From the NCBI GenBank assembly GCA_050742255.1, contig JBOGHU010000106.1:1-5668 (forward strand): a DNA stretch of 5,668 nucleotides. Reading direction: 5' to 3'. Positions 1 through 4,203 of this stretch are shown here, one piece after another. The notes below the pieces were generated by a model that saw nothing but the letters and a program-made list of their open reading frames with translations, made no database searches and was not told the DNA's origin. The stretch is from JBOGHU01 sp050742255. Lineage in GTDB: Bacteria; Actinomycetota; Acidimicrobiia; Acidimicrobiales; CADCSY01. The translations under genes were made by a program, and so were the position numbers. How positions within the stretch are numbered: position 1 is the first letter of the stretch; each line of letters opens with the position of its first letter.

Positions 1-994
1 GACCGCCCCCGCCGACCCCGACCCGGGCCCCCGGGCCCGGCGCGGGCGACCACCTCCCTCGGGCCCCCGCCGGGCCTCGTCGGCCTCGGCCTCGCCCCCG
101 GACTCCGTACGGCTCTACCTCAACCAGATCGGCCAGGTCCCGTTGCTCAGCGCCGAGGAGGAGGTGGCTCTGGCCAGCCGGATCGCCGCCGCCGCCGCGA
201 CCGGGCCGGCCGGTGGGGACGGGCCCGTGGCCGACCACGTCGCCGCCGCGGCTCTCGACGCCGGGGACGCCAAGGCGCGCCTGATCAGGGCCAACCTGCG
301 TCTGGTGGTCTCCATCGCCCGACGCTACGTGGGGCGGGGGCTGCTCTTCCTCGACCTCATCCAGGAGGGCAACCTCGGCCTCATGCGTGCCGTCGAGAAG
401 TTCGACCACACCAAGGGCTTCAAGTTCTCCACCTACGCCACCTGGTGGATCCGCCAGTCGATCACCCGGGCCATCGCCGACCAGGCCCGCACCATCCGGG
501 TCCCCGTGCACGTGGTGGAGCGGATCAACCGGGTGCTGCGGGTGCAGCGACAGCTCCACCTCGACCTCGGACGCGAGCCCACGCCCGAGCAGCTGTCCCA
601 GCAGATGGGCATGTCGACGGAGCGGGTGCGGGAGATCCTCGGCGTCGCCGAGGACGCCCTCTCCCTCGACTCCCCCATCGGCGAGACCGAGGAGGGGAGG
701 CTGAGCGACCTGGTCGAGGACCCGAGGATCGAGGGACCCGCCGACGCCGCCATCCGCGAGCTCCTCTCCCTGGCCGTGGAGGAGACCCTGGCCGAGCTGA
801 ACGAGCGCGAGCGCCAGGTCGTCCGCCTGCGCTTCGGCCTCGACGGCGACGGCCGCAGCCGGACCCTCGAGGAGGTGGGCCGCCAGTTCGGGGTCACCCG
901 GGAGCGGATCCGCCAGATCGAGTCCAAGACCCTGGCCAAGCTCCGCCACCCCCAACGCAGCCAGAAGCTGCGGGCCTACCTCGAGACGGGGTGA
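1..994 (+). CDS. Sigma-70 family RNA polymerase sigma factor, primary (RpoD/SigA/HrdB) type, 5' partial
   Basis: Directs core RNA polymerase to promoters. The frame is open from position 2 to the TGA at 992-994, giving 330 visible codons with no ATG or GTG before the conserved part, so the true start lies left of the window. A TTG at 143 falls inside region 1.2 and is not the start. Visible codons 1-32 are a Pro/Arg/Ser/Ala-rich low-complexity tail. Region 1.2 is at about 33-65 (SVRLYLNQIGQVPLLSAEEE). Region 2 is at about 92-165, with the core-binding RpoD box DLIQEGNLGL and the -10-recognising FSTYATWWIRQSITRAIADQ. Region 3 is at about 171-245. Region 4 is at about 262-327, with the -35 helix GVTRERIRQIESKTLAKLRH. 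All regions are intact, as in group 1 or group 2 factors and unlike ECF factors. Whether it is the essential housekeeping factor or a SigB-like paralogue cannot be decided without the N-terminus. It converges on the next gene with 19 bp between the stops. Confidence 0.95.
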   Translation, partial: TAPADPDPGPRARRGRPPPSGPRRASSASASPPDSVRLYLNQIGQVPLLSAEEEVALASRIAAAAATGPAGGDGPVADHVAAAALDAGDAKARLIRANLRLVVSIARRYVGRGLLFLDLIQEGNLGLMRAVEKFDHTKGFKFSTYATWWIRQSITRAIADQARTIRVPVHVVERINRVLRVQRQLHLDLGREPTPEQLSQQMGMSTERVREILGVAEDALSLDSPIGETEEGRLSDLVEDPRIEGPADAAIRELLSLAVEETLAELNERERQVVRLRFGLDGDGRSRTLEEVGRQFGVTRERIRQIESKTLAKLRHPQRSQKLRAYLETG

Positions 995-1013
995 GCGTCA
1001 GGTCGTTACGACG

Positions 1014-1268
1014 TCAGGGCAGGGGGGGCACCGCCTCGGTCACCGTCGCGTCCCCGTCGCCCGAGCGGCGCTCCTCCACGTAGCCCTTGACCCGACCCAC
1101 GCCGTGGTCGGCCAGCTCACGGGCCTTCTGGGTGGCCGACCCGTACACCCCGCTCCCTCGGGTCTTGTCGACCATCCTGCGCAGCTGCTCGTACCGCTCG
1201 CGCCCGGCCTTGGCGCCCAAGTAGTAGCCCACGCAGAACCCGACCAGGATCGCCGCTCGCAGACGCAT
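1014..1268 (-). CDS. Small membrane-anchored protein with glycine zipper (YtxH-like), unknown function
   Basis: This 84-residue protein starts with ATG (complement of 1266-1268) behind a good Shine-Dalgarno sequence. Residues 4-20 form one hydrophobic segment, and glycines at 10, 14, 18 and 22 are spaced every four residues, a glycine-zipper pattern. A basic, amphipathic stretch follows (AGRERYEQLRRMVDKTR), then a charged, probably disordered tail. Similar short proteins beginning MRxxxxxxVGFxxGYxLGAKAGRERY are, to my knowledge, widespread in actinobacteria and are usually left as hypothetical or grouped with YtxH-like proteins. Most likely it is an inner-membrane protein with its C-terminus in the cytoplasm. 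No enzymatic motif is visible. It is convergent with the sigma gene and divergent from the HemD/winged-helix regulator, so it is probably transcribed alone. A biological role should not be inferred from the neighbours. Confidence 0.8.
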   Translation of the reverse strand: MRLRAAILVGFCVGYYLGAKAGRERYEQLRRMVDKTRGSGVYGSATQKARELADHGVGRVKGYVEERRSGDGDATVTEAVPPLP

Positions 1269-1277
1269 ACCCCAGTT

Positions 1278-1285
1278 TCTCCCCT
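1278..1285 (-). promoter_or_regulatory. Shine-Dalgarno site of the small membrane protein gene
   Basis: On the minus strand the bases read AGGGGAGA, a strong match to the anti-Shine-Dalgarno complement, nine bases before the ATG at 1268. It fixes the start of this small gene. It is the only clear Shine-Dalgarno among the three gene starts inside this window for which a ribosome site could be sought. Confidence 0.7.
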
Positions 1286-1348
1286 AAGACGCCCGACGGC
1301 AACCGTGCCGGGACCGGGAGCCCCTCGCCAGACATCGGCCAGCCGCCG

Positions 1349-1364
1349 GCAACGTCACCGAAAC
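1349..1364 (+). promoter_or_regulatory. Possible GlnR/NnaR-type half-site pair upstream of the nnaR-like gene
   Basis: GCAAC-n6-GAAAC matches the actinobacterial GlnR box (GTnAC-n6-GAAAC) with one mismatch in the first half-site and a perfect second half-site at the right 11-bp spacing. GTCACC fills the spacer. It lies directly before the regulator's candidate starts (TTG 1370, GTG 1388, GTG 1391). The motif is short and could arise by chance; the similar array before narK raises its plausibility. Confidence 0.3.
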
Positions 1365-1369
1365 CTCGG

Positions 1370-2515
1370 TTGGCCAGACTTCGGATCGTGGTGTTGGCGC
1401 CCCTGGCCGGGTTCACCGTCGGCGTGACCGCCGACCGGCGGTCCGAGGAGCAGGTCGAGCTGCTCCGCCGCCGGGGTGGGCGCGTGCTGCTGGGGCCGAG
1501 CATCCGCACCGTGCCCCACAGCCCCCACGACCGGCTCCGGACCGCCATCGAGGCGGTCGTCGCCGACCCCCCGGACTTCGTGGTCCTGACCACGGGGATG
1601 GGCGCCCGGGGATGGTTCGACGCCGCCGACAGCCTGGGCCTGGGCTCCGCCCTGCTCGGCGCCCTGCGACAGGCGACCGTGCTGGCCCGGGGGCCCAAGG
1701 CGGCCGGGGCCGCCGTGGCCGCCGGCCTGGAGGTCGCCTGGCGGGCGCCGAGCGACCGCTCCGAGGAGCTTGTGGCCCACCTGGCCGGCCAGGGCGTGGC
1801 CGGACGGCGGGTGGCGGTGCAGCTCGACGGGCGCGACGACCCGGTGCTGGGCGACGCCCTCTCGGCCCAGGGGTGGCAGGTGGTGGACGTGCCCGTGTAC
1901 CGCTGGACCCGCCCCGAGGACATCGCCCCCGCCCGCCGCCTCATCGACGCCGCCTGCGAGCGCCGCCTGGACGCGGTCACCTTCACCACCTCGCCGGCGT
2001 TGGGCAACCTCCTCGACCTCGCCGCCGAGCTGGGACGTGACGACGACCTGCGTGCCGCCTTCGACGACACCGTGGTGGCCACCTGCGTGGGCCCGGTCTG
2101 CGCCGAGAGCGCCGCCCGCCTGGGCATCACCAGGACCATCCAGCCGGCCCGACCCCGGCTGGGCGCCATGGTGCAGGCCCTCGCCGCCCACCTCGCCGGC
2201 CGGGCTCGGGCCCTGGTGGGGGGAGAGACCACGCTGGTCGTGCAGGGTTCGCTGGCCGTGGTCGACGGCCGCGAGGTGGAGCTGGCCGACCGGGAGCGGG
2301 CCGTGCTCGACGCCCTGGCCGAGCGGCCCGGGGTGGTGGTGTCCAAGGCGGCGCTGGTGGCCCGGGTGTGGGGGACGGGCGAGGTCGACGAGCACGCCGT
2401 CGAGGTCACCGTGGCCAGGCTGCGGCGGCGCCTGGGCCCGGCCGGGGGGCTCATCGCCACCACCCCCCGGCGCGGGTACCGCCTGGTCGCCACGCCCGGT
2501 CCTCCCCCCACCTGA
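1370..2515 (+). CDS. nnaR: NnaR-type regulator: uroporphyrinogen-III synthase-like (HemD) domain fused to OmpR/PhoB-type winged helix
   Basis: Likely transcriptional activator of nitrate/nitrite assimilation. From TTG 1370 the protein has 381 residues. A HemD-like bilobed domain covers about 13-270 (LAGFTVGVTADRR at the start; VVLTTGMGARGWFDAA; VTFTTSPALGNLL; CVGPVCAESAARLGI). A C-terminal winged helix covers about 285-375, with recognition helix HAVEVTVARLRRRLG and wing IATTPRRGYRLVA, as in OmpR/PhoB DNA-binding domains. This two-domain layout is that of NnaR of Streptomyces coelicolor and mycobacteria (Rv0260c in M. tuberculosis, which as I recall lies beside narK3). The narK gene directly downstream supports the call. 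Start choice is uncertain: TTG 1370 is the longest option, but neither it nor GTG 1388/1391 has a Shine-Dalgarno, and the conserved domain begins only at about residue 11, so a GTG or a leaderless start is possible. Whether the HemD domain still makes uroporphyrinogen III or only senses a tetrapyrrole-related ligand cannot be read from the sequence. Confidence 0.88.
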   Translation: MARLRIVVLAPLAGFTVGVTADRRSEEQVELLRRRGGRVLLGPSIRTVPHSPHDRLRTAIEAVVADPPDFVVLTTGMGARGWFDAADSLGLGSALLGALRQATVLARGPKAAGAAVAAGLEVAWRAPSDRSEELVAHLAGQGVAGRRVAVQLDGRDDPVLGDALSAQGWQVVDVPVYRWTRPEDIAPARRLIDAACERRLDAVTFTTSPALGNLLDLAAELGRDDDLRAAFDDTVVATCVGPVCAESAARLGITRTIQPARPRLGAMVQALAAHLAGRARALVGGETTLVVQGSLAVVDGREVELADRERAVLDALAERPGVVVSKAALVARVWGTGEVDEHAVEVTVARLRRRLGPAGGLIATTPRRGYRLVATPGPPPT

Positions 2516-2552
2516 GCCGGCGCCGGACTTCGTTGCCGGACCGTGTGCGCCG

Positions 2553-2579
2553 TCTCTCACGCGGGGGCGGGGTGAGAGA
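2553..2579. repeat. 8-bp perfect inverted repeat (TCTCTCAC / GTGAGAGA) with 11-bp G-rich loop
   Basis: TCTCTCAC at 2553-2560 and its exact reverse complement at 2572-2579 flank an 11-base G-rich spacer (2561-2571). It lies 37 bp after the nnaR stop and 67 bp before the narK start. As RNA it could be a terminator-like hairpin for nnaR, but no T-run follows. As DNA it could be an operator with arms about two helical turns apart. Confidence 0.55.
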
Positions 2580-2586
2580 GCGTCCT

Positions 2587-2624
2587 GTCGGTCATGCGTC
2601 ACGTCCCCGAACCCGGGGCGAAAC
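2587..2624 (+). promoter_or_regulatory. GlnR/OmpR-type operator: half-sites at 11-bp steps before narK
   Basis: Five-base half-sites begin at 2587, 2598, 2609 and 2620, exactly 11 bp apart: GTCGG, GTCAC, GAACC, GAAAC. The core GTCAC-n6-GAACC-n6-GAAAC (2598-2624) fits the actinobacterial GlnR box (GTnAC-n6-GAAAC), which is known to control nitrate and ammonium genes. The array centre is about 41 bp before the GTG start of narK. If narK is leaderless, that is where an activator touching the -35 region would sit. GlnR is the named candidate. NnaR, encoded next door with the same type of DNA-binding domain, is another candidate, and the two could act together. A short hairpin (CCCCG-AACC-CGGGG, 2605-2618) overlaps the site. 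Confidence 0.55.
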
Positions 2625-2646
2625 CTGTCCATCGCACCATGGTCGC

Positions 2647-4203
2647 GTGAGCGTGAGCAACGGCCCTGGTCGACCGGACACCGTTCCGACGTCGCTGTCG
2701 GCGGCGGCGCGCGTGCGGGGGCTGTGGTCGCTCCAGGGGCGGTACCGCATCCTGCACCTGACCTGGCTGGCCTTCTTCCTCTCGTTCGGGGTGTGGTTCA
2801 ACTTCGCCCCCTTCTCGGCGGTCATCGGCGACCAGCTCGGGCTGTCCCCCGCCCAGCTGGTCACCATCGCCCTGAGCAACGTCGCCCTCACCGTGCCGGC
2901 CCGGGTCCTGGTCGGGACGCTGCTCGACCGCTTCGGGCCCCGCCGCGTGTACTCCGGCATCCTCGTCTACGCCGTCGTGCCGTGCACGATGTCCGCCCTC
3001 TCCTCCAGCTTCACCACGCTGGTGGTGAGCCGGCTCCTGCTCGGGATCGTCGGGGCCGGCTTCGTCGTGGGCATCCGCATGATCTCGGAGTGGTTCCCGC
3101 CCAGGGAGGTGGGGACGGCCGAAGGCGTGTACGGGGGCTGGGGCAACTTCGGATCGGCGGCCGCCGCGTTCTCCCTCCCCACCGTCGCCGCCGTGTTGGG
3201 GGGCGACCAGGGATGGCGGTGGGCCATCGGGCTGACCGGCGTCGTGGCCGCCCTCTACGGCCTGTACTACCTACGGGCGGTGACCGACACGGCCGAGGGA
3301 CGGACCTACGCCCGGCCCCCACGACACGGTGCCCTGGAGGTCACCACGCCGGCCGCGGTGTGGGGCCTGGGCGCCCTGACCCTGCCCCTCACCGGCATCC
3401 TGGCCGTGCTGGCCTGGCGGGTGTGGCGGGCCGACGTGCTCTCGACGGGAGGGCTGTGGGCGACCGGCGCCCTGCTCGCCATGGTGCTGGCCGCCCAGCT
3501 CCGCACCGTGGTGGCGGTGAACCGGCCGGCCCTGGCCGGGAGCTACCCCGAGGAGGACCGGTACCCGTTCCGGTCGGTGGCCATCCTGTGCCTGGCCTAC
3601 GCCTGCACCTTCGGCTCGGAGCTGGCGGTGGTGTCGATGCTTCCCACCTTCTTCGCCGACACGTGGGGCCTGGGCCCGGCCCTGGCCGGCGCCGCCGCCA
3701 GCGGCTACGCGTTCATGAACCTGGTGGCGAGACCGGCGGGCGGCCTCCTCTCCGACCTGCACGGCAGCCGGCGCCGGACCCTCCGGTCCCTGCTGGTGGG
3801 GCTGACCGCCGGCTACGGGGCCATGGCCCTGCTGGGCCCGGCCTGGCCGGTCCCCGCGGCCGTGGCCGTGGCCATGGGCTGCTCGTTCTTCGTCCAGTCC
3901 GGGGAGGGCGCGGTCTACGCCATCGTCCCCCTGGTGAAGCCACGGGTCAGCGGTCAGATCGCCGGGCTGGCCGGCGCCTACGGCAACGTCGGCGCCGTCG
4001 CCTTCCTCACCGCCCTCCTCTTCGTCGGCCCGACCGCCTTCTTCCTGATCATCGCCGCCTCGTCGGTGGTCGCGGCGCTGGCCTGCCGGTGGCTGCCCGA
4101 GCCGCGGGGCAGCTTCGCCGCCGAGCACCTGGACGACATCGCCGCCCACGCCCCGGCCGAGGAGGTGCCGGCCACCACCCTCCGCCCCACCACGGTGCCG
4201 TGA
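2647..4203 (+). CDS. narK: NarK-type nitrate/nitrite transporter (MFS, NNP family)
   Basis: Inner-membrane carrier expected to import nitrate and/or exchange it for nitrite. From GTG 2647 it has 518 residues. The family N-terminus appears as GRYRILHLTWLAFFLSFGVW (31-50). The two glycine-rich nitrate signature motifs are present: GWGNFGSAAA in TM5 (164-173) and GAYGNVGAVAF in TM11 (443-453). The substrate-binding arginines expected in TM2 and TM8 correspond to R86 (VPARVLVG) and R362 (VARPAGG). The TM2-3 loop has the MFS motif LLDRFGPRR (92-100). About 14 hydrophobic segments can be counted rather than 12, with two additional ones at about 236-258 and 266-288. The frame stays open upstream to 2368, inside nnaR, but that part is nnaR's shadow. 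GTG 2647 and GTG 2653 are the sensible starts; neither has a Shine-Dalgarno, so translation may be leaderless. The TGA overlaps the next gene's GTG by 4 nt, so the two are probably co-transcribed and translationally coupled. Confidence 0.9.
   Translation: MSVSNGPGRPDTVPTSLSAAARVRGLWSLQGRYRILHLTWLAFFLSFGVWFNFAPFSAVIGDQLGLSPAQLVTIALSNVALTVPARVLVGTLLDRFGPRRVYSGILVYAVVPCTMSALSSSFTTLVVSRLLLGIVGAGFVVGIRMISEWFPPREVGTAEGVYGGWGNFGSAAAAFSLPTVAAVLGGDQGWRWAIGLTGVVAALYGLYYLRAVTDTAEGRTYARPPRHGALEVTTPAAVWGLGALTLPLTGILAVLAWRVWRADVLSTGGLWATGALLAMVLAAQLRTVVAVNRPALAGSYPEEDRYPFRSVAILCLAYACTFGSELAVVSMLPTFFADTWGLGPALAGAAASGYAFMNLVARPAGGLLSDLHGSRRRTLRSLLVGLTAGYGAMALLGPAWPVPAAVAVAMGCSFFVQSGEGAVYAIVPLVKPRVSGQIAGLAGAYGNVGAVAFLTALLFVGPTAFFLIIAASSVVAALACRWLPEPRGSFAAEHLDDIAAHAPAEEVPATTLRPTTVP

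Larger units (their letters stand above)
1269..1369. promoter_or_regulatory. Divergent promoter region between the small membrane protein and the nnaR-like gene
   Basis: About 100 bp separate the two divergent starts, so promoters for both must lie here or within the coding ends. I see no convincing -35/-10 pair. Near the right end there is a 5-bp inverted repeat, ACCGA-AACC-TCGGT (1357-1370), and a GlnR-like pair of half-sites listed separately. Confidence 0.45.
2516..2646. promoter_or_regulatory. nnaR-narK intergenic region, presumed narK promoter
   Basis: This 131-bp gap separates two same-strand genes, which is large for a region this tightly packed and suggests that narK has its own promoter. 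It holds a perfect 10-bp palindrome CCGGCGCCGG just after the nnaR stop (2517-2526), an 8-bp inverted repeat (2553-2579) and an 11-bp-phased half-site array (2587-2624). No clear -35/-10 pair and no Shine-Dalgarno before the narK start can be seen. Confidence 0.6.

Noticed and set aside
143..145. TTG 143 as start of the sigma factor
   Set aside because: The in-frame sequence before it (SVRLYLNQIGQVP) is conserved sigma region 1.2, so the gene continues upstream.
185..274. Ala/Gly-rich stretch between sigma regions 1.2 and 2.1 as an unusual insertion
   Set aside because: This is the known variable non-conserved region of primary sigma factors, and its length is not unusual for the family.
996..1018. 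Direct repeat CGTCAGG and a 4-bp hairpin (GTCG-TTA-CGAC) between the convergent stops as a terminator
   Set aside because: The stem is only 4 bp with no T-run, and the repeats are 7 bp; nothing beyond chance can be claimed.
1275..1290. GTCTT-n6-GAAAC on the minus strand as a GlnR box for the small membrane protein
   Set aside because: The first half-site mismatches two of the four fixed positions, and the element overlaps that gene's Shine-Dalgarno.
1117..2632. Two long minus-strand open frames over the nnaR-like gene
   Set aside because: Both are Ser/Arg/Thr- or Gly/His-rich low-complexity translations opposing a well-conserved regulator; they are shadows.
2368..2646. Longer N-terminus for narK, starting inside nnaR
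   Set aside because: The added 93 residues overlap the nnaR winged helix in another frame and read as Arg/Gly/Pro/His-rich noise; homology to NarK starts only at about residue 31 of the GTG 2647 form.
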